This document shows positions 34,800 to 42,938 of a stretch of 64,000 nt of DNA, one piece after another. The first letter of the stretch is position 1. Each line of letters begins with the position of its first letter. The stretch is from NCBI GenBank assembly GCA_023439305.1, contig JAEXOO010000032.1, forward strand, positions 228,580-292,579. Reading direction: 5' to 3'. Position numbers and translations under genes: made by a program. The DNA comes from Pseudomonadota bacterium. GTDB taxonomy: Bacteria > Pseudomonadota > Gammaproteobacteria > Burkholderiales > Burkholderiaceae_B. The notes beneath the pieces were generated by a model. That model saw nothing but the letters and a program-made list of their open reading frames with translations. It ran no database searches and was not told the origin of the DNA.

Positions 34800-35966
34800 A
34801 TGACAAGGAAAGCGTCTGAGGCAACGCGGAAATCTGCCGCCTTACCAGCTGGCTATGCCGGCATCCACGGCGGTATCGTGGAGCTGCTGGATGCTGCGCG
34901 CCAGGCAGCGGCGCGCAGTGTCAATGCGCTGATGACGGCCAGCTATTGGGAGATTGGTCGCCGGATCGTCGAAGCCGAGCAGAAAGGTAGGCGGCGGGCT
35001 GGTTACGGCGATCAGTTGATGGCACGGCTGTCCGCCGATCTGACGGCGCGATTCGGGCGCGGTTTCAGCCCGGACAACCTGGAGAACATGCGGCGCTTCT
35101 TCGCCGCTTACCCCCTTGAAGCAATTTCCGAGACACTGTCTCGGAAATCTGCAGAAGGACTACCCATCGAGAATTCCGAAACGGTGTCTCGGAAATTCGA
35201 CCTATCCGAACTGGCCCAGGTCTTCACCTTGCCGTGGTCGGCCTATGTCCGGCTGCTGTCGGTCAAGGATGACCAAGCCCGCCAGTTCTACGAGACCGAA
35301 GCGCTGCGCGGCGGCTGGAGCGTGCGCCAGCTCGACCGCCAGATCGGCAGCCAGTTCTACGAGCGCACAGCCCTGTCCAAAGATAAGGCGGCGATGCTGG
35401 TGAAGGGCTCGATGGCAAAGCCCGAGGATGCCGTCACGCCCAATGATGCGATCAAAGATCCTTATGTGCTGGAGTTTCTGGACCTCAAGGACGAGTATTC
35501 GGAGTCCGACCTGGAAGCGGCCTTGATCCAGTGTCTGGAAGACTTCCTGCTGGAGCTGGGGGAGGGCTTCACGTTCGTCGGTCGACAGCGGCGCTTACGT
35601 ATCGACCAGACCTGGTATCGGGTTGATCTGCTGCTTTTCCATCGCAAGCTGCGCTGCCTGGTCATCATCGATCTGAAGCTGGGCAGCCTGACCCATTCCG
35701 ATGTGGGGCAGATGCATATGTATTGCAACTATGCCAAGGAGCATTGGGCCTATCTGGATGAAAATCCGCCAGTGGGTCTGATCCTGTGCACTGATAAAGG
35801 CCATGCTCTGGCACGGTATGCGCTGGATGGCTTACCGACCAAGGTGATGGCGGCGAACTATCGGACGGTGCTGCCGGACGCCGAATTACTGCAAAAAGAG
35901 TTGGAGAACACGCGGCGTTTGCTCGAATCGCGTGGAATGGAGTCTCTCAAGGACGAAAAACTATAG
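34800..35966 (+). CDS. YhcG/DUF1016 family PD-(D/E)XK nuclease
   Basis: 388 residues from ATG 34800, preceded by GGAGATGTCAGC. The N-terminal DUF1016 domain (about 20-200) has SYWEIGRRIVEAEQKG and the C-terminal nuclease domain (about 230-370) has LLFHRKLRCLVIIDLKLG, carrying the D-x-K catalytic residues, then GQMHMYCNYAKEHW. The family is common in accessory regions and near restriction systems, with a suspected defence role. The linker contains repeated SETLSRKS/SETVSRKF peptides encoded by palindromic DNA (35124-35197). A frame reading further upstream lacks similarity. Confidence 0.92.
   Translation: MTRKASEATRKSAALPAGYAGIHGGIVELLDAARQAAARSVNALMTASYWEIGRRIVEAEQKGRRRAGYGDQLMARLSADLTARFGRGFSPDNLENMRRFFAAYPLEAISETLSRKSAEGLPIENSETVSRKFDLSELAQVFTLPWSAYVRLLSVKDDQARQFYETEALRGGWSVRQLDRQIGSQFYERTALSKDKAAMLVKGSMAKPEDAVTPNDAIKDPYVLEFLDLKDEYSESDLEAALIQCLEDFLLELGEGFTFVGRQRRLRIDQTWYRVDLLLFHRKLRCLVIIDLKLGSLTHSDVGQMHMYCNYAKEHWAYLDENPPVGLILCTDKGHALARYALDGLPTKVMAANYRTVLPDAELLQKELENTRRLLESRGMESLKDEKL
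35124..35197. repeat. in-gene palindromes within the yhcG-like gene
   Basis: ATTTCCGAGAC-ACT-GTCTCGGAAAT (35124-35148) is a perfect 11-bp stem with a 3-base loop. A degenerate second copy lies at 35172-35197, sharing GTCTCGGAAAT as a direct repeat (35138-35148 and 35186-35196). They encode the repeated S-E-T-x-S-R-K linker. Confidence 0.8.
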
Positions 35967-36285
35967 CTGTTCGTTCTGGCAGGCTCTGAAATGAAGCCCG
36001 ACGTTTCGTGTCGATCGCCGCTGAACCTTGAATTGCCGCCCTTTGATAATCAACCCCTTACGGGAAATTTACCATTGAGTCTTGAACGATCCAGGTTTTG
36101 AACTTCCCGTCCATTCCACCGTTTAGTTTTGAACTTTCCACACTGTTCTACATGACAATCATCAGGAAACTTCTGGGCCTGGGCGGCTGCTTTCGACCCA
36201 TAGCGGACGCCAACTAGTTGATCAAAAGCCGAGCTGTCACCGATTGGACTATTGTGGCATTTTAAGGGGGTAAACGGCATGAGGT
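35967..36285. other. 319-bp gap containing the left end of a transposon-like unit
   Basis: It contains iterated motifs (CATTGAGTCTTGAAC at 36073, TTTTGAACTTCC at 36096, TTTTGAACTTTC at 36127). A 76-codon minus-strand frame at 36050-36280 reads across the repeats and is not convincing as a gene. Confidence 0.6.
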
Positions 36286-37818
36286 TTAATCCTCGCGCAT
36301 GCTTCCATCTGTCTGCTCTCTGAGGCCGTAATCAGGTAAGTCCATGCATTGTTCTAATTTAAATAGTTCTTGTAATGCAGAAACAATCTCTGGTTCGGTG
36401 GATTGAACCATGCTCTTAAGCTGTAAAAAATTGATCCATGCATATGCCCATCCAAGATCAATATTGGAATGGCATACTTGCTTGGCTATTTCTTCAAGTG
36501 CAACTTTAGGGGCTACCTTAAAAATAGGTTTAATCTCGTCAATCAGGTCGTTAGACTCAATAGCGGTGAGAATTTCGAAGGGTTTCGTATAGCGAATTGC
36601 AAGTTCGGTCGCCCTAGTTTCGTACAATGAAATCCCAGTAAGGTCTGAGTCCTTAATGATGACGCGATTCAGATTTACCCCGTATAGAGACGAGAGGGAT
36701 AGGTTGGCAAACTGAAATACCGAGTCAATAAGTTCGACTTGATCCCAATAACTACCTTTAAGCCGGGTGTGTCGGAAGGTCGCGCCGTCAATAGCCATAT
36801 TCATGAACGTGGATCCGTCCAGTGAAGAAAAATCAAAGCTGGTTCCGCTGAGGTTGGTGCCAACAAAGACAGACCCGTAGAGCCGAGTGAAGGCAAGATT
36901 TGCACCAGACAAATCAGCATCATGGGCCCAAACACGAGGGATGACTTGGTGGCTGATGTCTAGGAACCGGAGGTTTCTGGAGCGCACATCTAACACCACT
37001 TCGCGTCTCATGAATTGCTCTTTGGCATCTGCATTGCCGCTGTGTTGGGCAAGATAGTCATTGCTTTCAACTCGCCCTGGCCAGAGTGGTGTTGCACGAT
37101 CAATATGAATATGAGGTATCCATGCGGCCGCTCCGCCATCCTCATTGTCCAACCAAGTCGTGTGTGTTTTAAGCCAAAGCGTTACGGAATAGTTAGTTGG
37201 CAAAAAAATTACATCAGCGGCCAATACGAGCCAAGTCGCCAACATAGTCGTTGCGAGGCAAGAAGCCCATTTAATGAATCTATTTGTGTCCTGAGCTGTA
37301 TGAAGTACTTCTTTGTAGCGCACAAAGGCTGCATGGCAGGCGTACATCAGTGTGCTAGCATGAATGAGGAAAAGCGCTGGGCTCTGGTAGGCAGCGAATC
37401 TATAAGTAATCAGAAAGAGGGTAACTGGCCCCGCTAGCAGCAGGCTGGTAAACATGAAATAATCGGTGTTAATGTTCAATTTCTCATGTTTATAACGGGG
37501 CCGAGCATATGCGAGCTTCGAAAACGAATGCGGGATCTGTCTAAGCGTTGCCAAGTGCCCTACCAACACAATTAGCGGACTTAGTAGATAAAAGCCTATA
37601 ACCGATACGCTCACGCCCACTAAGGGCAACTGGATGCCATGGTGATTGTTAAGTAGCATCTCATCTTTTGTCGACGATACGCTAGCAAGTACGTACAGAA
37701 CCAGAATGGCATAGGAGAGGTAGGACGAAAAATCAACCCTTCCCCCCACTCTAATTTCTTGAGCGCTAGTCTTACGAAGGGATCGAGGTTTCGTAGTAAA
37801 GGAACGTCTAGGTTTCAT
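36286..37818 (-). CDS. membrane pentapeptide-repeat protein
   Basis: About 510 residues from the ATG at 37818; a TTG at 37890 would add 24, and neither start has a clear ribosome-binding site. The N-terminal half has about five membrane segments (for example VSVSVIGFYLLSPLIVLVG and FMFTSLLLAGPVTLFLITY); the middle carries pentapeptide repeats (A-D-L-S-G-A-N-L-style, about 300-410: ADLSGANLAFTRLYGSVF and VNLNRVIIKDSDLTG), forming a quadrilateral beta-helix; the C-terminal 100 residues are helical. Base composition is AT-richer than the core genes. It is flanked by inverted motifs and is probably acquired. A defence or stress role is possible but unproven. Confidence 0.8.
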   Translation of the reverse strand: MKPRRSFTTKPRSLRKTSAQEIRVGGRVDFSSYLSYAILVLYVLASVSSTKDEMLLNNHHGIQLPLVGVSVSVIGFYLLSPLIVLVGHLATLRQIPHSFSKLAYARPRYKHEKLNINTDYFMFTSLLLAGPVTLFLITYRFAAYQSPALFLIHASTLMYACHAAFVRYKEVLHTAQDTNRFIKWASCLATTMLATWLVLAADVIFLPTNYSVTLWLKTHTTWLDNEDGGAAAWIPHIHIDRATPLWPGRVESNDYLAQHSGNADAKEQFMRREVVLDVRSRNLRFLDISHQVIPRVWAHDADLSGANLAFTRLYGSVFVGTNLSGTSFDFSSLDGSTFMNMAIDGATFRHTRLKGSYWDQVELIDSVFQFANLSLSSLYGVNLNRVIIKDSDLTGISLYETRATELAIRYTKPFEILTAIESNDLIDEIKPIFKVAPKVALEEIAKQVCHSNIDLGWAYAWINFLQLKSMVQSTEPEIVSALQELFKLEQCMDLPDYGLREQTDGSMRED

Positions 37819-38377
37819 GAGTTGCAAACGGTAATAATAACCGCATAAGAGTAGCCCGGCATCAACGGCATCACAAATGAAAGGCTTCAAGGCGCCATGT
37901 GAGGACGAAATAAGTTATGCACCGATTCTGCTTCGGAATCATTCGCGGTGCACGGAAAAATCTGCGGCCCCGCCTGTAAATGACTCAACCAGAGGGCATA
38001 GAAAAATAAGGCTTAGAACTTTTCGTAATGGGCGGAAATTTAACGGCTAGTTTTGGCCGACAGCAGCCAACAAGTCAACTCGGCCCCACCCAGGCCCCAT
38101 CTAACTCAAGATAACCATCAAAGCACGCATTGTCTAAAGCCCACCTAAAACATGAAACTCCTGCCAACTCTAGGGACACCTGGTTTCAGGAGTTCAAGAC
38201 TCAGTGCCGGAAGTTCAAAATTCACTGGCGTTCGGCATTTCGTGCAGAACCACCGCCGTCTGGCGCCGATCCCTGACGCCTCCGGCCTGAACTGTTGATC
38301 CAGGCCTGCGCGTGCAGCGTACGTCTACAGAAGGTCACGCCCCGTGATTTTCCTAAAGGGCTTTGCGAGGAACCTTA
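37819..38377. other. 559-bp gene-poor stretch with right end of the transposon-like unit
   Basis: It contains copy 2 of the 19-base dispersed motif (38051-38069), the inverted end motifs at 38192-38220, and a small dyad AACTCCTG/CAGGAGTT (38156-38163 and 38187-38194). No gene is seen. Confidence 0.5.
38051..38069 (+). repeat. 19-base dispersed motif, copy 2
   Basis: TTTTGGCCGACAGCAGCCA, one mismatch to 954-972, in gene-poor DNA upstream of the pentapeptide-repeat gene. Confidence 0.5.
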
Positions 38378-38602
38378 TCAATCCCGCCGCCCACGCAGCG
38401 GAGCCAGTAGATCCCGCAAGCCGTTGTGGTCCAGCTCGTGCGCCAGCGCCAGCAGTTGTCCCAGCCGTCCGCTGGGAAAGCCTTCGCGTGCAAACCAGTT
38501 CAGGTAGTGGCCGGGCAAGTCCGCCAGCAGCCGGCCTTTGTACTTGCCGTAGGGCATCGTGGTGGTCAGAAGGGCATGCAGATCATCACCGGAGGCGGAC
38601 AT
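38378..38602 (-). CDS. small DUF3820 family protein
   Basis: 74 residues from the ATG at 38602. The sequence carries the DUF3820 core: TTMPYGKYKGRLLADLPGHY followed by LNWFAREGFPSGRLGQLLAL. The family is described as a putative quorum-sensing-regulated virulence factor, but the biochemical role is unknown; cytosolic, no signal. The frame is open further upstream but without similarity. It marks the return to core-like DNA after the accessory patch. Confidence 0.85.
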   Translation of the reverse strand: MSASGDDLHALLTTTMPYGKYKGRLLADLPGHYLNWFAREGFPSGRLGQLLALAHELDHNGLRDLLAPLRGRRD

Positions 38603-39001
38603 GGCGGCAGGGCGGGAAAATGAGGAGTGCTGATTATGGCATGTACCCAGCAGGACATTGTGCCAAGTCCAGGCGTATCGCCAGAGAGACGCTGTTTGCC
38701 TTGAGCGGTGCGGCACACTGACGATAGGGTGACAAAAAAGGAAGAAAACATCCTTATTTTTCGCCTAAAAAACAAAAGTTTCAAATGCGACTAAATGACT
38801 ACATAAAAGCAATAAAGAGAAATAAATAAAATAGTGGCTAATGCATTGAAATGAAAGTGAATTTACCTCTTTGTCCGGGCTTTTCCTGGCAAGGTGGCGC
38901 AGGGCTTGGAACAGGGGCGGTTTCCCCCGACAGTTTTCCGCAATACAGGCGATGCGGCTTGGCTAGAGTCCGTTTACGTTTTTTGACATTTGGACATAGT
39001 C
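38603..39001. other. AT-rich 399-bp upstream region of the autotransporter gene
   Basis: The part from about 38730 to 38860 is very rich in A. It probably holds divergent promoters for the DUF3820 and autotransporter genes. No gene, clear dyad or known operator is recognised. Confidence 0.4.
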
Positions 39002-41857
39002 ATGCGTATTTTCAAACGCACCTTGCTTCGCGCCGCTGTGTTGTCGGCCCTTTTGACGCTTACCGCCTGCGGCGGCGGAGGGGGAGGTGGCGGCGGTTCG
39101 GGATCTCATGATTCCTGGCAGCCGCCGCTGCTGCCGCCGGCTGCTCAGCCGCCCGGCCAGGAGCTGCAGGGCCAGAGTCCTGCCGAACCGTCACGGCCGC
39201 AAACGCCCTTGCCCGACAGGCCGACGGGTACGCGCAGTTTCGGCCCGGGCTGGAGTCAGGGGTATGAAGGGCAAGGAGTGCGGGTGGGTTTGGTGGATGC
39301 CGGCATCAATCCTGATCATGCCGCCTTGTCAGACCGACTGGGCAGTTACGCCGTCTTCAACAACAGCGGCCCGGTCGCCGGATCCTCGGGCCAGGCGGAC
39401 AGCGCGCAGCACGGTGCCCGCGTGGGGCAGGTCATCGCGGGCAATGGGTTTGGCGGAAGTCAGGCGGGCTATGCTCCGCAAGCGCTGTTGGAAGCCCGGC
39501 AGATCGGGCAACTGGAGACGGTGTCGGTGGCCGCGGGCATTCTTGCGATGCGAGACTTGCAGGCCCGAGGAGTGGATATCGTCAACAACAGCTGGAATGT
39601 TGCGCCGCTTATTGCTCCGACGCCGGAGCAGGTGCGCAGCCGGCAAGCGGCTAACCTGAAAGCCTATGGCGATCTGGTGGCCGGCGGCATGTTGATCGTG
39701 CAGGCGGTGGGCAACCAGGGGCAGTCCCAGCCCGGCGCCTTGTCGCTGCTGCCCTTGGCCGACGGCCGTTTGCAGCAAGGGGTGATCGCCGTGACCGGCG
39801 TGCAGGAAGATGGGGAAGGCAGGCCCAGCCTGCCTCCCATGGCCAATGCCTGCGGCGCTGCCGGTCCCTGGTGCCTGGCCGCCCCTTTTGCTTTCCGGGT
39901 TGCCATTGCTTCGGGAACCGATTATTCGCTGCTGAATGACAGTGGAACCTCGTTCGCGGCGCCGGCGGTGACGGCGGTGGCCGCCGCGATCAAGCAGAAG
40001 TATCCCTGGATGAGCAACGACAATCTGCGGACCACCTTGCTGACGACGGCCATGGACTTAGGCGCGCCCGGGGTGGACGAGATCTTCGGCTGGGGGCAGT
40101 TGGATGCCGCCAAGGCCATGAACGGGCCCGCCCAACTGCCCTTCGGTGACATGACGGCGGATGTGACGCCCGGGCGCTATGTCTTTGGCAACGCCATCTC
40201 GGGCCAGGGCGGCTTGATCAAGCAAGGCGACGGCACGCTGGAGCTGTCGGCGGACAACCGCTACACCGGAAGGACGCGGGTGGAGCAAGGAGAGCTGCGC
40301 GTCAGCGGCGCTTTGCTCTCCGAGGTGCATGTCGGGCAGGGCGGAGTGCTGAGCGGACCGGGACGGGTGGGTTCGGTTCACAATGCCGGCGTGGTCAGCG
40401 TTCAGGACTCGGGCCTGACGGTGCAGGGCGACTATCGCCAGAGTGCGGATGGCGTCCTGGCTGTGCAATGGGGCAGTGTGCTGGCCGTGCAGGGACAGGC
40501 CGACTTGGACGGCGCTTTGTCGATGGCGGGACGGCAGCCGGGTTTTGTAGGGGCTTCGGGGCAATGGATCACTGTCTTGACAGCGGGTCAGGTCCAGGGT
40601 GAGTTCGTCCGTGTGCTGGACCAAGGCTCGCTGTTGCTGTCCAAGGACGTGGCATATCGCCCGCAGGGCGTGGATGTGCGCTATCAGGCGCTTCCGGCCT
40701 CGGGGTTGATGGCCGCGCGCGCTCATGTGCCGGCGGCCCAGGTGCTGCAGCGCAGCGCTCAGGCCTGGGATGCTGTGGTGGAAAGCCTGAGCGCACCGGA
40801 CCAAGACAGCGCCGGCACGGCATCCGTGCAATCGGCCCGTCAGGCGACCGGTCGATTGCAGCAGGCGGCCAACTCCGAGCAGGCCTTGGGCGATGTGCTC
40901 TATTCGCTGAGCGGCGCCACGTACGCCAATGCCTTGACGGTGGCGGTGCGCCAGTTTCGCACCGAAGGCGCACAGTTCATGGAGCAGCTTGGCCGGGCAG
41001 GGGGCGCTCAGGAAATACCCTTGCGCGCCTGGGCGTCGCAGACCCGGCAGGATATGCGTTGGCGGCCGCAGGATCTGGATGGTCGGCTCAAGACCGATGC
41101 GTCGCACGTGGGACTCAGCCGCCGTTTGAATCCGGAATGGAGCGTAGGCGCAGCGGTGGGGCGTCAGTCCCAGCGCTGGACCGAGTCCTGGACCGATCTG
41201 TCGCCGGAACAGTCCAGCACGATTCGGGGCCAGTCCGCCATGCTCGGGCTGGCGTGGCAAGGGACGCAAGGCTGGCAGGTCCAGGGCGCGGCGCTCTATC
41301 AGCATTTTCGCCAGCAGGGGCAGCGCTGGCTCGGATCGGCCCAGGATGCCGACGCAGTCCGCGGCGAGAGTCGGGGGCGCATGTGGTCGCTTGCGGCGTC
41401 GGTGGAGCGCACCGTGCCCTTGGGCGGCTCATGGAGCATGACGCCGTCGGCGGGCTTGGTCTGGCAGCATGTGCGCCAGAATGCCTTCCAGGAAGATGGG
41501 GGCGCCTACAGCCTGGCGCTGGGTCGCCTGTCCCGTGCAGTATGGACGGCGCAGGCGGGTCTGCGCGCCGCCTATGACGGTGAATGGGCGGGGCGGCCGG
41601 TTCGCCTGTCGGGCGCCTTGAGCTATGAGCGCGACCTGAACAGTCCGGCGCTGGCGTACCAGGCTGTGTTCCAAGGCGTGCCCGGCAGTGTGTTTCAACA
41701 GCAGGGCGTGGGTGTGAGCCGCGATAGCATTAGCGCCCGCGTGCAACTGAACTGGCAAGTCATGCCCCACGCCGATCTGGGCCTGGCTGCGCAGGCTCGT
41801 CATGGCAAGGACTGGAGCAGCGTAGACCTGGGGCTGCAGCTGGGCGTGCGTTTCTAG
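39002..41857 (+). CDS. subtilisin-like lipoprotein autotransporter (SphB1-like)
   Basis: 951 residues from ATG 39002. A signal with lipobox LTLTAC is followed directly by a nine-Gly run, as in Bordetella SphB1, which anchors in the outer membrane and processes filamentous haemagglutinin. The peptidase S8 domain (about 70-380) has the triad Asp in GLVDAGINPDH, His in AQHGARVGQVIAG and Ser in NDSGTSFAAPAV. A beta-helical linker with a PATR-type repeat (YTGRTRVEQGELRVSGALLS) and a C-terminal autotransporter barrel ending LQLGVRF follow. It lies downstream of a TpsB operon without TpsA, hinting at shared substrate. The stop overlaps a convergent LysR stop through CTAG. Confidence 0.92.
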   Translation: MRIFKRTLLRAAVLSALLTLTACGGGGGGGGGSGSHDSWQPPLLPPAAQPPGQELQGQSPAEPSRPQTPLPDRPTGTRSFGPGWSQGYEGQGVRVGLVDAGINPDHAALSDRLGSYAVFNNSGPVAGSSGQADSAQHGARVGQVIAGNGFGGSQAGYAPQALLEARQIGQLETVSVAAGILAMRDLQARGVDIVNNSWNVAPLIAPTPEQVRSRQAANLKAYGDLVAGGMLIVQAVGNQGQSQPGALSLLPLADGRLQQGVIAVTGVQEDGEGRPSLPPMANACGAAGPWCLAAPFAFRVAIASGTDYSLLNDSGTSFAAPAVTAVAAAIKQKYPWMSNDNLRTTLLTTAMDLGAPGVDEIFGWGQLDAAKAMNGPAQLPFGDMTADVTPGRYVFGNAISGQGGLIKQGDGTLELSADNRYTGRTRVEQGELRVSGALLSEVHVGQGGVLSGPGRVGSVHNAGVVSVQDSGLTVQGDYRQSADGVLAVQWGSVLAVQGQADLDGALSMAGRQPGFVGASGQWITVLTAGQVQGEFVRVLDQGSLLLSKDVAYRPQGVDVRYQALPASGLMAARAHVPAAQVLQRSAQAWDAVVESLSAPDQDSAGTASVQSARQATGRLQQAANSEQALGDVLYSLSGATYANALTVAVRQFRTEGAQFMEQLGRAGGAQEIPLRAWASQTRQDMRWRPQDLDGRLKTDASHVGLSRRLNPEWSVGAAVGRQSQRWTESWTDLSPEQSSTIRGQSAMLGLAWQGTQGWQVQGAALYQHFRQQGQRWLGSAQDADAVRGESRGRMWSLAASVERTVPLGGSWSMTPSAGLVWQHVRQNAFQEDGGAYSLALGRLSRAVWTAQAGLRAAYDGEWAGRPVRLSGALSYERDLNSPALAYQAVFQGVPGSVFQQQGVGVSRDSISARVQLNWQVMPHADLGLAAQARHGKDWSSVDLGLQLGVRF

Positions 41858-42755
41858 TCGGCTGTGCGCAGGCCCGGGGCCTGCACCAGTTCCATGAAGT
41901 GCCGGGCCAGCAGCGAGGGTGTGCTGCGCGAGGGACTGGACATGCGCACCGATGTGTCCAGGCTGGGCATGAGCGGCTTGACGAGCAATTGTTGCGCAAA
42001 GGTGCTGGCCACATAGGGATTGACGATACCGACGCCGGTGCCGGCGGCGACCAGGGCGCAAATGGTGACCGACGAAGTGGTTTCGATGGCGATCCCTTGG
42101 GTCAGGGCGTTCTCGCGCATCAGTGCGGCGATGCGTATGGCCAGCTCGTCATTGTCGGACAATGACAGGATACGACTGTCTTTCAAGTCGCTGAAATGGA
42201 TATGCGCTTTATGCGCCAGGGGATGGTCCAGCGGCAGCACGCAGACGGCTTGGGAGCGATCCACGATCTGCGGCTGGATCTCGTCGTCGTCGAAGTCGCT
42301 GGTGGTGAAGGCCAGGTCGATCAAGTCCTGGTGCAGGTAGTCCATCAGTTGGCGCGATGTGGTGGTCTGGATGTCGATATGCACATCTGGATAGCGCTCC
42401 AGGAAGGGCTGCACGATACGCGGAAGCAGACCCATCCCCAGAGTGGGTGTGCTGCCCAGGCGCAGCACACCAGTGCCTGAGCGGCGCATGATGGCGATCA
42501 CGCTTTTTCAATGCTTTCCAGACCTTGGAAGTGCTTTTGAATGGTCTTGTAGAGTAATTTGGCTTCGTCGCTGGGACGCAGCCGTCCGCGATGCAACTCG
42601 AACAAAGCCAGGCCGGTGGCGGCCTGGATCTCGGCGATGCGCCGGCTGACTGAAGGTTGCGTGGTGTTCAGAAACTGGGCGGCGCGTGTTGTCGTGCCCA
42701 GCTCCATGACGGCCTTGAAGGCCTGAATCTGCTGAAAATTCAAAGGGCGGGACAC
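41854..42755 (-). pseudogene. LysR-family regulator split by a frameshift
   Basis: Two frames make up one LysR protein. The N-terminal 85 residues (start 42755; helix-turn-helix TTTRAAQFLNTTQPSVSRRI) end at a TGA at 42498-42500 just after KHFQGLESIEKA. The effector domain continues in the -1 frame from 42501 (VIAIMRRSGTGVLRLGSTPT) to 41854. Fusing them gives a normal ~300-residue regulator, so one base has probably been lost near the A5 run at about 42505-42510, or it is a sequencing error. GTGA overlap could allow re-initiation, giving two fragments. It is divergent from the beta-propeller/gltIJKL run and was probably its regulator. Confidence 0.8.
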
Positions 42756-42938
42756 GACGGCTCCTGGCGCAAAGGGTTAACCCGAAGTATATCAAAATTG
42801 AATTATTGATAGACCAAAAAGAATTTGTTCGTATAAATACCGGGTGATACTTTCTGGGCTGGGCAAGGGCCTGTCCTGCAGCGGGACGGCTCCGAGATTC
42901 AGCACAACTGCAGACCCAGAAAGGGAATTTCTGTACTC

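Larger units (their letters stand above)
36073..38220. mobile_element. candidate non-autonomous transposon-like unit
   Basis: A 2.1-kb segment carries inverted, iterated motifs at both ends. CATTGAGTCTTGAAC (36073-36087) reappears inverted as GTTCAAGACTCAGTG (38192-38206) with one mismatch; TTTTGAACTTCC (36096-36107) reappears inverted as GGAAGTTCAAAA (38209-38220), with an extra left copy at 36127-36138. Repeated protein-binding-like units at both ends recall Tn7/Tn5053/Mu-type elements. The segment is AT-richer than its surroundings, holds one cargo gene and no transposase. Exact termini and a target duplication are not resolved. Confidence 0.45.

Noticed and set aside
34606..34803. 65-codon frame ending in an ATGA overlap with the yhcG-like gene
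   Set aside because: The overlap looks like coupling, but the protein resembles nothing and has no ribosome-binding site.
36050..36280. 76-codon minus-strand open frame
   Set aside because: It reads through the iterated end motifs of the transposon-like unit and its translation follows the repeats; no independent sign of coding.
42498..42510. Programmed -1 frameshift in the LysR gene
   Set aside because: The slip site GAA-AAA-GCG is not a standard slippery heptamer and no stimulatory structure is evident; a lost base or sequencing error is simpler.
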